Shown: piece by piece, positions 44,675-53,414 of the stretch | Position numbering within the stretch: the stretch's first letter is position 1 | Layout: each line of letters starts with the position of its first letter | From: Micromonospora sp. RP3T | GTDB lineage: Bacteria; Actinomycetota; Actinomycetes; Mycobacteriales; Micromonosporaceae | DNA length: 64,000 nt | Direction of reading: 5' to 3' | NCBI RefSeq assembly: GCF_003027925.1 | Contig: NZ_PYPS01000009.1 | Location: forward strand, 1-64,000 | Notes under the pieces: generated by a model | What the model saw: the letters and a program-made list of their open reading frames with translations, nothing else | Databases searched by the model: none | Told to the model about the DNA's origin: nothing | Translations under genes and position numbers: made by a program

Positions 44675-45895
44675 TCAGCCGAGCGTGGCCAGTTCGTTGA
44701 TCACCACGTTGGAGAGCATCCGGCCGTCGAGCTGCACCTTGCGCAGGTACCACTTCTGCTGCGGGGTACGCGGCTGGTTGAACTGCCAGGGACCGCGCGG
44801 GCTGTCGACCTGGCCGATCGTGCCGAGGGCGAGGTTGACCTGCTGCGGGGACACGTTCCCGCCGGTCAGCCGGATCGCCTTGTCCAGCACCAGCGCGGCG
44901 TCGTACGAGGCCATCGCGTACGTGGTCGGGGACGTGTTGAACGTCTTGCGGTACGCCGAGGCGAACACCCGGTTCGCGGTGTTGTTCAGGTCGGCCGAGT
45001 AGTTCAGCGCGGTCTCGATGCCGTACTTCTCGATCAGCGCCCGGTCCCGGCCCTTCTCGCCGTCGTCGAGCTGGTCGAGGACGGTGCCCTCGGTGAGGAA
45101 CCCGGGCGCGTAGATCGGCCCCCGGTAGCCCTCGTCGTAGAGCTGCTTGACGAACTGCACCGCCTGCGCGCCGGTGTAGTGGCAGAAGACCGCGTCCGGC
45201 CGGCGCCCCAGCGCCTTGCGGATCGGCCCGGCGTACGCGCCCTTGCTGGGGTTGGCGTAGTCGGGCGTGTAGATCGGGTCCTCGGTGAGCCGGCGGCCCT
45301 GCTCGTAGCCGCGGCGCAGCCCGTTGACGACGTCCCGGCTGCCGGCGCCCTGGGTGCCGAAGATGGCGATCCGGCTCGACGGGTCCAGGTTCTGCCGCAG
45401 GTACTCGCCGAGTGCCACGCCCGGCTCGTCCAGCACGTACGAGGTGCGCCAGATGAAGACGACGCCCTGGAGCGTGGCCGGGGAGGCGTTGGAGCCGATC
45501 AGCGGCACCCGGGCGTCCTCCACGGTGTCCCGGATGCCGGTCATGACGGCCGGGTTGACCACGCCGGTGAGCGCCAGCACGCCCTCCTTGAGCAGCCGGT
45601 CGACGGCGGCCTTGCCGGTCGCGACGCTGTCGCCCTCCTCGGCCGGCACCACGGTGACCGGGTGCCCGCCGAGCTGCTGCCCGTGCGTGGCGAGGAAGAG
45701 TTGGAAGCCGTTGGCGATCTCGTCCCCGATGACCTTGTTCGGGCCGCTGCCGGGCACGATCAGCCCGATCTTGACCGGGCTGCCCGGGGCGGCCTGGTCC
45801 GTGCCGTCGTCGCCGGGGCCGCAGCCCGCGGCGAGCCCGGTGGTGCCCAGTGCGGCCAGCAGTTGCAGGGCCCGCCTGCGGTTCATCTGTGCCAC
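44675..45895 (-). CDS. ABC transporter substrate-binding lipoprotein (Leu/Ile/Val-type)
   Basis: 406 residues from GTG 45895 (GGAAGG upstream). The N-terminus has an RRR before the hydrophobic stretch ALQLLAALGTTGLAAGC, whose lipobox Cys is followed by a Gly/Pro/Asp linker, so a Tat-type lipoprotein is plausible. The mature part is a type I periplasmic-binding fold (VKIGLIVPGSGPNKVIGDEIANGF, GSNASPATLQ, FGTQGAGSRDVVNG, YDEGYRGPIYAPGFL). Related proteins bind branched-chain amino acids, amides or urea; the ligand here is unknown. No permease or ATPase gene is adjacent. Confidence 0.85.
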   Translation of the reverse strand: MAQMNRRRALQLLAALGTTGLAAGCGPGDDGTDQAAPGSPVKIGLIVPGSGPNKVIGDEIANGFQLFLATHGQQLGGHPVTVVPAEEGDSVATGKAAVDRLLKEGVLALTGVVNPAVMTGIRDTVEDARVPLIGSNASPATLQGVVFIWRTSYVLDEPGVALGEYLRQNLDPSSRIAIFGTQGAGSRDVVNGLRRGYEQGRRLTEDPIYTPDYANPSKGAYAGPIRKALGRRPDAVFCHYTGAQAVQFVKQLYDEGYRGPIYAPGFLTEGTVLDQLDDGEKGRDRALIEKYGIETALNYSADLNNTANRVFASAYRKTFNTSPTTYAMASYDAALVLDKAIRLTGGNVSPQQVNLALGTIGQVDSPRGPWQFNQPRTPQQKWYLRKVQLDGRMLSNVVINELATLG

Positions 45896-45943
45896 CGACT
45901 TCCTTCCCGCGGGGGCGGCCATCGTGCACACCCCTCCGGCGTT

Positions 45944-46771
45944 CTACCTGGTCGACGACGCTGCGTCAATGCCGGGTGGATCACCGAGCAGGGACCGCAA
46001 CGCCGTCACCACCCGCGGCCACGCCGCCGAATCGGGGGCGATAAGCCCGAAATGCTCGCATTCTGACAGCTCAATGAGCGTGGCGGAGCCGCCGGCGGCC
46101 CGGTCGGCGGCCACCCACGAGCGGCTCATCGACACCGGAACCTGCCGGTCGAGAACCCCGTGTATGACTACTGTGCGTGGCTGAATCGGCACCAATGCCG
46201 ATGGATCCGTGGTGGCGTACCGCTCCGGCACGTCGGCCGGGCCGCCGCCGATCAGCGCCGCCACCGCCCCGGAGTCCAGATCCAGCCGGTACGCCTCGGC
46301 GAGGTCCGCGACCGGGGCCAACGCGAGCACCCCGCCGGTCGTGTCCGGGGCGTGGGCCGCCACGTACAACGCCAGATGCCCACCGGCGGAGTGGCCGACC
46401 AGGATCGGCGGCACCGGTGCCACCCGGCCGGGCCACGCGGCGGCGGCCAGCCCCGGCAGCGCGGCGACGCCGGCGAGCACGTCGGTGAGCGGATCCGGCC
46501 AGCCGCTGTCCGGCCGACCGGTCCGGCGGTATTCGAGCTGGGCCACCGGATGACCGAGCGCGGCCAGCGCCGCCGCCATCGGGCCGGTGTGGGTCCGGTC
46601 GTACTCGGCCCGCCAGAAGCCGCCGTGCACCACGACCACCAGTGGCCGGGCGGGCCCCTCACCGGCCGGGCCGCGCAGGTCGGCGCACTGGTCCGGATGG
46701 TCGCCGTAGGCGACGGTGGCATCCGGCGGCGGGGCCGGCCGGGTCAGCACCTCACGCGGGTCGCCGGTCAT
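45944..46771 (-). CDS. alpha/beta hydrolase (esterase/kynurenine-formamidase-like)
   Basis: 275 residues from ATG 46771. The oxyanion loop VVVVHGGFWRAEY and the nucleophile elbow ILVGHSAGGHLAL, with the late Asp/His region VIHGVLDRQVPVSMS and ECEHFGLI. This is the HGG-type group that contains kynurenine formamidases and other small esterases. A TACCGT box lies six bases before the start. No tryptophan degradation genes are nearby. Confidence 0.82.
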   Translation of the reverse strand: MTGDPREVLTRPAPPPDATVAYGDHPDQCADLRGPAGEGPARPLVVVVHGGFWRAEYDRTHTGPMAAALAALGHPVAQLEYRRTGRPDSGWPDPLTDVLAGVAALPGLAAAAWPGRVAPVPPILVGHSAGGHLALYVAAHAPDTTGGVLALAPVADLAEAYRLDLDSGAVAALIGGGPADVPERYATTDPSALVPIQPRTVVIHGVLDRQVPVSMSRSWVAADRAAGGSATLIELSECEHFGLIAPDSAAWPRVVTALRSLLGDPPGIDAASSTR

Positions 46772-46777
46772 GCCGGG

Positions 46778-46783
46778 ACGGTA
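46778..46783 (-). promoter_or_regulatory. predicted -10 box of the alpha/beta hydrolase gene (leaderless)
   Basis: TACCGT on the minus strand, six bases before ATG 46771. Confidence 0.4.
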
Positions 46784-46836
46784 GCCTGCCCGGTCCGGGC
46801 GCGTGCGCGTGGCCGGGGTGGGTAAAGATGGGTGCC

Positions 46837-47418
46837 ATGACCGAAGCACACTCCGGTGGACACGACGACGAACAGGCCAACGACGGCATCCCCGGCACCG
46901 TGGTGGTGGTCGGCCCGGACGGTCGACCGGTCGGCACGGTGCAGACCGAGGAGGGCAAGGGCGAGGACCCGACCCGCCTGGTCGAGCAGCCGGCCAAGGT
47001 GATGCGGATCGGCAGCATGATCAAACAGCTGCTGGAGGAGGTGAAGGCCGCCCCGCTCGACGACGCCAGCCGGCACCGGATGCGCGAGATCCACGAACGC
47101 TCGATCGTCGAGCTGAAGGAGGGCCTCGCCCCCGAACTCCGTGAGGAGCTGGAGCGGATCTCGCTGCCGTTCACCGAGCAGCAGGCGCCCAGCGAGGGCG
47201 AGCTGCGCATCGCCCACGCCCAGCTCGTCGGCTGGCTGGAGGGCCTGTTCCACGGCATCCAGGCCGCGCTGGTCGCCCAGCAGATGGCCGCCCGCGTCCA
47301 GCTGGAGCAGATGCGCTCCGGCCGGCAGGCGCTGCCCAGCGGCCCCGGCGGGATGGTCCCGGGCATGCCCGGCATACCCGGCGGCGCCGAGGGCCACGCG
47401 CCCGGCCAGTACCTCTGA
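46837..47418 (+). CDS. bpa: bacterial proteasome activator (Bpa family)
   Basis: 193 residues. The conserved helical core is VMRIGSMIKQLLEEVKAAP ... RMREIHERSIVELKEGLAPELREEL and HAQLVGWLEGLFHGIQAALVAQQMAARVQLEQM. The C-terminal Gly/Pro/Met tail ends in GQYL, the motif that docks into the 20S proteasome and opens its gate. Bpa forms ATP-independent rings on the actinobacterial proteasome. This supports a functioning proteasome in the host, although its genes are not in the window. Confidence 0.92.
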   Translation: MTEAHSGGHDDEQANDGIPGTVVVVGPDGRPVGTVQTEEGKGEDPTRLVEQPAKVMRIGSMIKQLLEEVKAAPLDDASRHRMREIHERSIVELKEGLAPELREELERISLPFTEQQAPSEGELRIAHAQLVGWLEGLFHGIQAALVAQQMAARVQLEQMRSGRQALPSGPGGMVPGMPGIPGGAEGHAPGQYL

Positions 47419-47423
47419 CCGAC

Positions 47424-47456
47424 ACCGGCCGGGGCGCCTGACGCGCCCCGGCCGGT
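47424..47456. terminator. hairpin between bpa and the convergent HAD gene
   Basis: A 14-bp perfect stem (47424-47437 with 47443-47456), 5-nt loop CTGAC. The HAD stop codon region starts inside its right arm. Confidence 0.8.
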
Positions 47457-48268
47457 CAGTCCACCCCGAAGACCTTCTCCAGGTACGCGGCCACGCCGTC
47501 CTCGGTGTTCGCGCCGGTCACCTCGTCCGCGATCTCCCGGACCGCCGGGTGGGCGTTCGCCACCGCCACCGCCCGACCGGCCCAGGCCAGCATCGGCACG
47601 TCGTTCGGCATGTCGCCGAACGCCAGCACGTCCCGCTCGTCGATGCCCAGCCGGGCCGCGTACCAGGCCAGGCCGGCCGCCTTGGTCACCCCGGCGGCGG
47701 AGACCTCGATCAGGCCGCTGTACGACGAGTGCGTCGCCTCGGCCAGCCCTTCGAGCGCACCGGCGACCACCCGGACGAACACGTCCGGGTCCTGCTCCCC
47801 GGCCCGGACCAGCAGCTTCACCGCCGGCGCGGCGAGCAGCTCCTCCGGCGACTCGACGGCGCGGATCGCGTCCGCGTCGGCGTCCCAGCGCAGCGGGTAG
47901 TGCGACTCGTGCCGCATCTGCCGGCTGTCCACGATCTCCACCGCGAAGCTCACCCCGGGCACCTCGGCGCGCAACCGCCGGGCCACCTCGGCGAGCAGCT
48001 CCGGGGCGAGCGGGTCGGCGCGCAGCACCTCGTCGGCGGCCGGGTCGTACACCACCGCGCCGTTGGCGCAGATGGCCGGCAGCGGCGCGGCGAGCTGGTC
48101 GTACACGAGTTTGAGCCAGCGGATCGGACGGCCGGTGACCAGCACGACAGGCGTGCCCGCGGCGGCGATCCGGGCCAGCACCCGCGCGGTACGCGGGCTG
48201 AGCGTCCGGTCGTCGGTGAGCAGCGTGCCGTCGATGTCGCTCGCGACGAGGCGAGGTGGCTCTCCCAT
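47456..48268 (-). CDS. Cof-type HAD-superfamily phosphatase
   Basis: 270 residues from ATG 48268. HAD motif I VASDIDGTLLTDD, motif II VLVTGRP, the C2 cap region, motif III Lys near AAGVTKAAGL, and motif IV AFGDMPNDVPML. Members hydrolyse sugar phosphates or cofactors. It overlaps the upstream HAD gene by one base (TGATG) and is 45-50% like it by eye, so the pair arose by duplication (inference). Confidence 0.88.
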   Translation of the reverse strand: MGEPPRLVASDIDGTLLTDDRTLSPRTARVLARIAAAGTPVVLVTGRPIRWLKLVYDQLAAPLPAICANGAVVYDPAADEVLRADPLAPELLAEVARRLRAEVPGVSFAVEIVDSRQMRHESHYPLRWDADADAIRAVESPEELLAAPAVKLLVRAGEQDPDVFVRVVAGALEGLAEATHSSYSGLIEVSAAGVTKAAGLAWYAARLGIDERDVLAFGDMPNDVPMLAWAGRAVAVANAHPAVREIADEVTGANTEDGVAAYLEKVFGVD

Positions 48269-49089
48269 CACCGGGAGAGTAGTCGGTCCAGGTAGACCGC
48301 GACGCCGTCGTCGTCGTTGCGCAGGGTCACCTCGTCCGCGGCGGCGCGCACCTCCGGGTGGGCGTTCGCCACCGCCACCCGGGCCCAGCCGGCCCAGCCG
48401 AACATCGGCAGGTCGTTGGGCTGGTCGCCGAAGACCAGCACGTCCGCCGGGTCCACTCCGAGCCGCTCGGCGACCACGCTCAGCCCGGAGGCCTTGTCCA
48501 CCCCGGGCGGGCAGATCTCGACGAAGCCGAGCCCGGCCTGGGTGAGCGAGGCGACCTCCGCCGGCACGATCCGGCGGGCCACCGCCAGCAGTTCGTCGAC
48601 GTGGTGGTCCTCGGTCCGCGCGAACGCCTTGACCACGTCGCAGGAGAGGCACTCCGCCCGGCTGCGCGCCTCGAACCGGTCCGGGTAGGGCCAGCTCGGG
48701 TGGTAGTCGCCCCACAGCGGCGTGTCGTCCTCGCCGGACGCCTCCACCATCACGGTGAGCGGGCCGACCGCGGCCTCCAGGTCGGCGATCAGCCGGGCGA
48801 GCACCTCGCCCCGGAGGCGCTCGTCGCGCAGCACCAGCGGGCCGGCCGGGTCGCTCTGGTCGACCACCCACCCGCCGCCGGCCATCACCAGGAAGTCGGC
48901 GGCGCGGATGTCGTTGCGGCTCAGCTCGGCCAGCCGGGGCCCACGTCCGGTGGCGCCGACCACCGGGATCCCGGCGGCCCGCACCCGGTCCAGCACCCCG
49001 TGGGTGTACGCGGAGACGGTGTCGTCGCTGCGGACGAGCGTGCCGTCGAGGTCGGTGGCGATCAACTTGGGCAGGCCCGGGCGGGTCAT
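48268..49089 (-). CDS. Cof-type HAD-superfamily phosphatase, second copy
   Basis: 273 residues from ATG 49089, with AAGGAGGA upstream. Motif I IATDLDGTLVRSD, motif II VVGATGRG, ICPPGVDKASGLSVVAERLGVDP, and motif IV VFGDQPNDLPMF. Same architecture as the following gene, with which it is coupled. The cap carries a Trp/Asp-rich segment (LWGDYHPSWPYP) not seen in the neighbour, so the substrates may differ. Confidence 0.88.
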   Translation of the reverse strand: MTRPGLPKLIATDLDGTLVRSDDTVSAYTHGVLDRVRAAGIPVVGATGRGPRLAELSRNDIRAADFLVMAGGGWVVDQSDPAGPLVLRDERLRGEVLARLIADLEAAVGPLTVMVEASGEDDTPLWGDYHPSWPYPDRFEARSRAECLSCDVVKAFARTEDHHVDELLAVARRIVPAEVASLTQAGLGFVEICPPGVDKASGLSVVAERLGVDPADVLVFGDQPNDLPMFGWAGWARVAVANAHPEVRAAADEVTLRNDDDGVAVYLDRLLSR

Positions 49090-49314
49090 GGCTCCTCCTT
49101 CGGCCCCGCCGCCGTCACGCCGGCCGGCCCGGTTCTCGTGCCGGGACCGTCGAACGGCGGGCAGCAACCGTATCTCGCGCGACAGGGGGCGACCATGGCG
49201 TTCCGGCGAATCCACCGCGAATCCACGGGGGCGATCCGGTGGCCGCCGCACCGACGGATCGGCCGGCCGGCGGGCCGGTGGCGGCGCCGAGACCGGCGGA
49301 CCGGCTGGGCCCGC

Positions 49315-50049
49315 TCAGCGGGAGCGTTCGGGGCCGGCGAACGGCACGGTCGGCTCCACCGTGAGGTCGGCGGGCGCCGGCGGCGCCTCGTCGTCCCGGG
49401 CCCGGCGACGTCGCCGGAACGGCCGGTCGTCCGGCGTCTCGTCGTCCGACGCCGCCTCGACGCCCGCCCGGTCGGTGGCCCGCCCGGCCAGATGCAGCGC
49501 GACCGCCAGCAACGCCACCGCGAGGAACGCGGTGACCAGGCCGCGCCCGTGCTCCACCTGGATGTCCCGTTCCACCGGGAAGAAGAGGATGCGCCGGGCG
49601 AGCGGCTGGAGCGAGGAAGCGGTCGCGACCAGCACGCCGAGCAGCGTCGCCGCCAGGCCCAGCCCGGCGATCCGGGCGTGCTGCCGCACCGTCGGGGCGC
49701 CGCGCAGCGCCAGCGCCACCGCGACCGCCAGCCCGAGCAGCCCCACGAGGTACGCCGCCCCGAAGCCGCCGATCTCGGCGACGCCACTGGGCAGCCGGAA
49801 CGTCGTGTTCCCGTCCTCCCGTTCGTCGGGCACCGTGATCACCAGCCACTCGCCGATCAGCGAGGCGAGCGCGGCGACCGCGCCGAGCCCGGCGAGCACC
49901 GGCGGCAGGCGATGGTCCCGGCCCAGACCGGCCAGCGCCCGACCGAACCGGCCGGACGGAACCGCCCCGGTGTCGACGTCGCCCCACTCCACCACCGTGG
50001 TGCCGTCGGCGCGGTTGTCCTGCCTGGGAACCGGGGGATCCTGCGACAT
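49315..50049 (-). CDS. hypothetical membrane protein, four transmembrane helices
   Basis: 244 residues from ATG 50049 (MSQDPPVPRQDNRADGTT). Four hydrophobic segments (LPPVLAGLGAVAALASLIGEWLVI, then a conserved-looking outer loop, GFGAAYLVGLLGLAVAVALALRG, GLGLAATLLGVLVATASSL and GLVTAFLAVALLAVALHLAG). The C-terminal 60 residues are charged, with a run of Arg. Not recognised; a typical actinobacterial orphan membrane protein. The 225 bases on its 3' side hold no convincing gene. Confidence 0.6.
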   Translation of the reverse strand: MSQDPPVPRQDNRADGTTVVEWGDVDTGAVPSGRFGRALAGLGRDHRLPPVLAGLGAVAALASLIGEWLVITVPDEREDGNTTFRLPSGVAEIGGFGAAYLVGLLGLAVAVALALRGAPTVRQHARIAGLGLAATLLGVLVATASSLQPLARRILFFPVERDIQVEHGRGLVTAFLAVALLAVALHLAGRATDRAGVEAASDDETPDDRPFRRRRRARDDEAPPAPADLTVEPTVPFAGPERSR

Positions 50050-50162
50050 CGGCCACCCTTCTCCGGTACGCGGGTCTGCGTCGAATCATGGCACAGCCGG
50101 CCCCCGGTCACCCGGACCGCGAGGTGAGCAGGACAGGCGGTGCGGGACGGCCCGCTTTCGGT

Positions 50163-50168
50163 TAGCGT
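50163..50168 (+). promoter_or_regulatory. predicted -10 box of the OsmC gene (leaderless)
   Basis: TAGCGT with a 7-base gap to ATG 50176. Confidence 0.45.
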
Positions 50169-50175
50169 CGGTGCC

Positions 50176-50604
50176 ATGCCTATCCGTACCGCTTCCGCTC
50201 GCTGGCAGGGCAACCTCGCCGAGGGGTCCGGCACCGTCCGCACCGGCAAGGGCGGCCTGTCCGGCAACTACTCCTTCAAGTCCCGGTTCGAGGAGGGTGA
50301 GGGCACGAACCCCGAGGAGCTGATCGGCGCCGCGCACGCGAGCTGCTTCTCGATGGCGCTCTCCAAGCAGCTCGCCGACGCGGGCGTCACCGACACGTCG
50401 GTGGAGACCACCGCCAAGGTGCACTTCGACAAGACCGACGCCGGCATGACCGTGACCCGCATCGACCTGGAGACCGTCGGCCAGGCTCCGGGCCTCGACG
50501 AGGCCGGCTTCACCAAGCTGGCCGAGGCCGCCAAGGAGGGTTGCCCGATCTCCCGGCTGCTCTCCCCGGGCGCCGAGATCACCCTGACCGCCCGCCTGGC
50601 CTGA
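50176..50604 (+). CDS. OsmC family peroxiredoxin
   Basis: 142 residues. OsmC hallmarks: IRTASARWQGNLAEGSGTV, TNPEELIGAAHASCFSMALS (first active Cys), and EAAKEGCPISRLLSPG (second Cys). The Cys pair reduces organic hydroperoxides with lipoyl or thiol donors. The length is typical of the OsmC rather than Ohr subgroup, a judgement by eye. No adjacent OhrR-type regulator. Confidence 0.92.
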   Translation: MPIRTASARWQGNLAEGSGTVRTGKGGLSGNYSFKSRFEEGEGTNPEELIGAAHASCFSMALSKQLADAGVTDTSVETTAKVHFDKTDAGMTVTRIDLETVGQAPGLDEAGFTKLAEAAKEGCPISRLLSPGAEITLTARLA

Positions 50605-50682
50605 CCCGTCCGACGCGGTGGGGGCGCCCTCGCGGGCGTCCTCGCCGTGCCGCGTGCCGACCGTGAGGGAGTGACCGGCCGC

Positions 50683-51033
50683 GTGGCCGTGGAAATGAGC
50701 CGGGACCGGTTCGAGGAACTGGTCGGTGAGGCGCTCGACGAGGTGCCCGAGGAACTGCTCGGGCTGATGAGCAACGTGGTCATCCTGGTGGAGGACGACC
50801 CGCCGCCCGGTGAGAACCTGCTCGGGCTCTACGAGGGGCACGCGCTCACCGCGCGCGGCTGGGACTACTCCGGCGTGCTGCCGGACCGCATCCTGATCTA
50901 CCGGAACCCGATCCTGGCGATCTGCGACACCGACGACGACGTCGTCGACGAGGTCGCGGTGACAGTGGTGCACGAGATCGCCCACCACTTCGGCATCGAC
51001 GACGAGCGCCTGCACGCCCTCGGCTGGGGCTGA
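50683..51033 (+). CDS. metallopeptidase family protein (zincin-like, HExxH)
   Basis: About 116 residues; start candidates are GTG 50683, GTG 50689 and ATG 50695, none with an ideal ribosome site. MSRDRFEELVGEALDEVPEELLGLMSNVVILVEDDPP and the zinc motif TVVHEIAHHFGIDDERL place it in the minimal zincin family conserved in actinobacteria and others. The role is unknown. It follows the OsmC gene on the same strand by 78 bases. Confidence 0.88.
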   Translation: MAVEMSRDRFEELVGEALDEVPEELLGLMSNVVILVEDDPPPGENLLGLYEGHALTARGWDYSGVLPDRILIYRNPILAICDTDDDVVDEVAVTVVHEIAHHFGIDDERLHALGWG

Positions 51034-51128
51034 CCGGGTCCCGCCCGACCCCCGCTCGGCCGATCCCCGCGGTTGCGCCCGTCCCCTAACCTGCGGATCA
51101 GGCACATCCCGATGCAGGAGGAAACCCG

Positions 51129-51851
51129 ATGCGCAGCGAGCTGTTCTCCGCGGAGAACCTGGAGAAGGAGTCCCAGCAGCCGGGCATGCGGCTGCAGAAC
51201 TCCAAGATGCTCAAGATCGAGCTGAACGGCGAGGCGATGGCCCGGGTCGGGTCGATGGTCGCGTACCAGGGCCAGGTGCAGTTCCAGGCGCTCGGCTCCG
51301 GCGGCATCGGCAAGTTCATCAAGCAGCGGCTCACCGGCGAGGGCGTCCCACTGATGAAGCTCTCCGGACGCGGCGACGTCTTCCTCGCCGAGGCCGCCAA
51401 GGACGTGCACATCATCGACCTGGAGCCGGGCGACGCGCTCTCCATCAACGGCTCCAGCGTGCTGGCGTTCGACTCCAGCCTCCAGTACGACATCAAGATG
51501 GTCAGCGGCATGGGCATGGCCTCCTCGGCCGGCCTGTTCAACTGCGTCTTCACCGGGCACGGCCGGATCGCCATCACCACCAAGGGCACCCCGGTGGTGC
51601 TGAACGTCGACGCGCCGACGTACGTCGACCCGCAGGCGGCGGTCTGCTGGTCGGCCAGCCTCCAGACCGGCTACCACCGGGCCGAGCAGCTCGGCCTGGG
51701 CACGCTGCTCGGCCGCAGCACCGGCGAGGCGTTCACGATGAGCTTCGCCGGTCACGGCTTCGTCGTGGTCCAGCCGTCGGAGGAGCCGCCGGTGGCCGGC
51801 AGCGGCGCCCAGCAGCAGCAGGGTGGCCTGCTCGGCGGCCTGTTGCAGTGA
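51129..51851 (+). CDS. AIM24 family protein
   Basis: 240 residues, AGGAGG at 51116-51121 before the ATG. Beta-rich AIM24/TIM-barrel-like fold: MLKIELNGEAMARVGSMVAYQG, GEGVPLMKLSGRGDVFLAEAAKDVHIIDL, SGMGMASSAGLFNCVFTGHGRIAITTKGTPVVL. Bacterial members are of unknown function. The Gln/Gly tail is disordered. It converges with pheA over a strong hairpin. Confidence 0.88.
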   Translation: MRSELFSAENLEKESQQPGMRLQNSKMLKIELNGEAMARVGSMVAYQGQVQFQALGSGGIGKFIKQRLTGEGVPLMKLSGRGDVFLAEAAKDVHIIDLEPGDALSINGSSVLAFDSSLQYDIKMVSGMGMASSAGLFNCVFTGHGRIAITTKGTPVVLNVDAPTYVDPQAAVCWSASLQTGYHRAEQLGLGTLLGRSTGEAFTMSFAGHGFVVVQPSEEPPVAGSGAQQQQGGLLGGLLQ

Positions 51852-51856
51852 AGTCT

Positions 51857-51895
51857 CCGGGCCGGGTGCGACCCTGGGGGGCGCACCCGGCCCGG
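51857..51895. terminator. hairpin between the AIM24 gene and pheA
   Basis: A 14-bp perfect stem (51857-51870 with 51882-51895) with an 11-nt loop between converging genes. The pheA stop starts one base later. Confidence 0.75.
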
Positions 51896-52852
51896 TCAGC
51901 TCAGCTCGCCGGCGCGCAGCCGGGCCAGCCAGGCCGCCGCGTCGGCGTAGTCGGCGTCGGAGAGACCGGCCGGCGCGGGCGTCGGCCGGTCGCCCGCCGC
52001 CGTGCTCCAGCGGTGCCGGGGGTACGACCCGAGGAAGCGCACGCCGGCGCAGACCCGGTGCAGCCCCTGCAACGCCTCGCCGAGGCGGACGTCAGCGACG
52101 TGCCCGGTGCAGTCCAGGAAGAACACGTAGCGTCCCAGCGCCTCACCGGTCGGGCGGGACTCGATGCGGGTCAGGTTCACGCCGCGGACGGCCAGCTCCA
52201 TGAGCACTGACAGCAGCGCGCCCACCCGGTCGTGCGCGATGTAGACCGCCAGTGAGGTGAGGTCGTCACCGGTCGGTGGCGGGGGCGTCCCGGGGCGGGA
52301 CAGCAGCGCGAACCGGGTCACCGCGTCGGGATGGTCGGCGATCTTGTCGGCGAGCACGGTGAGCCGGTGCCGGGCGGCGCCGATCGGGGCGCAGATCGCG
52401 GCGTCGTACTCGCCGGTCGCCGCGCCGGCCGCGGCGGCGCCGTTGGAGAGCACGTCGACCACGGTGGCGTCGGGCAGATGGTCCCGGAGCCAGCCCCGGC
52501 ACTGGGTGGACGCCTGCGGATGGGCCGCCACGCTGCGCACCCCGGCCGGCGTCACCCCGGGCCGGCCGGCGAGCACGAACTCGACCGGCAGCACCACCTC
52601 CCGGGTGATCACCAACGGGTCGCCCTCGGCCAACTCGTCCAGTGTCACCCCGACCGCGCCGCCGATGGAGTTCTCCAGCGGCACCAGGGCGGCATCCGCC
52701 TCCCCGGCCCGTACGGCGTCCAACGCCTCGCCCACGCTACGGGCCGGCGTGCGGCTCCCCCGTTCGGCGGCGGGCACGGTGCGCAGCGCCTGTTCGGCGA
52801 AGGTGCCCTCGGGACCGAGGTAGACGAAGCGGGTCGGCGGTGTTCCGGGCAT
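51896..52852 (-). CDS. pheA: prephenate dehydratase
   Basis: 318 residues from ATG 52852. Catalyses prephenate to phenylpyruvate in phenylalanine synthesis. Catalytic domain: VYLGPEGTFAEQAL, PLENSIGGAVGVTLDEL, and CAPIGAARHRLTVLADKIAD. C-terminal ACT domain (TSLAVYIAHDRVGALLSVLMEL, NLTRIESRPTGEALGRYVFFLDCTGH) for feedback control by phenylalanine. A TAGGCT box lies 7 bases upstream. Monofunctional, as usual in actinobacteria. Confidence 0.95.
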   Translation of the reverse strand: MPGTPPTRFVYLGPEGTFAEQALRTVPAAERGSRTPARSVGEALDAVRAGEADAALVPLENSIGGAVGVTLDELAEGDPLVITREVVLPVEFVLAGRPGVTPAGVRSVAAHPQASTQCRGWLRDHLPDATVVDVLSNGAAAAGAATGEYDAAICAPIGAARHRLTVLADKIADHPDAVTRFALLSRPGTPPPPTGDDLTSLAVYIAHDRVGALLSVLMELAVRGVNLTRIESRPTGEALGRYVFFLDCTGHVADVRLGEALQGLHRVCAGVRFLGSYPRHRWSTAAGDRPTPAPAGLSDADYADAAAWLARLRAGELS

Positions 52853-52859
52853 GGCGACC

Positions 52860-52865
52860 AGCCTA
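52860..52865 (-). promoter_or_regulatory. predicted -10 box of pheA (leaderless)
   Basis: TAGGCT on the minus strand, 7 bases before ATG 52852. Confidence 0.5.
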
Positions 52866-53384
52866 CGCACCCGGGGGACTGTCGCAGGCCAGGGTGCGGA
52901 TGCCCGTGGGCGCGGTGGCGCGTACCTCGACGCCGCACACGTCCGTCCCGGCGGTCACCAGCCTGGGTGTGCCGGACCGGCCGCGCGTGACCACCTGGAG
53001 TTCCTCGTGCCCGGGGACCGCCAGCACGGTGTACTGCCAGCCCTCCGCGCACAGCGGCCCGGTCCGTACGGTGATCCGGACGTTTCGGGGCAGCACCCCG
53101 GCGGAGCCGCGTAGCATCGCCACGATCCGCTCGCCGGACGGCGTGCCCCGGCAGGGCACGGCGACCGGATCGGGGGCCGGTGGAGTGCGTGCCGGCAGGG
53201 ACGGGACGGCCGGCACGATCGGGGTCGCGCTCGGCGTGGGCGTGGCCGACGCCGAAGCGCGGGGAGCGCCGGTCGGGCTGGGCGGCGGGTCACGCAGTTC
53301 GGGCGGCGTGCCGCAGGCGGTCAGCGCGAGCAGCGCGAGCAACGTCACCGGGGCATGCCGACGGGCGGACGGGGTAGCGGGCAC
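52863..53384 (-). CDS. hypothetical lipoprotein
   Basis: 173 residues from GTG 53384. A signal peptide (ARRHAPVTLLALLALTAC) ends in a lipobox Cys at about 24. A Pro/Ser/Thr/Ala linker (25-75) precedes a small domain with three Cys residues (AVPCRGTP, GPLCAEGW, TDVCGVEV, LACDSPP). No family recognised. Exported and membrane-tethered by inference. Confidence 0.65.
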   Translation of the reverse strand: MPATPSARRHAPVTLLALLALTACGTPPELRDPPPSPTGAPRASASATPTPSATPIVPAVPSLPARTPPAPDPVAVPCRGTPSGERIVAMLRGSAGVLPRNVRITVRTGPLCAEGWQYTVLAVPGHEELQVVTRGRSGTPRLVTAGTDVCGVEVRATAPTGIRTLACDSPPGA

Positions 53385-53414
53385 GGGGGATGGTCCTCGA
53401 CCTCGGGCGAGCGG

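Noticed and set aside
44675..45895. A complete ABC transporter operon around the binding lipoprotein
   Set aside because: Neighbouring genes are DDAH and an esterase; no permease or ATPase gene is present.
49195..49314. Small plus-strand reading (MAFRRIHRESTG) in the gap between HAD and membrane protein genes
   Set aside because: No ribosome site, no family match and it runs into antisense of the next gene.
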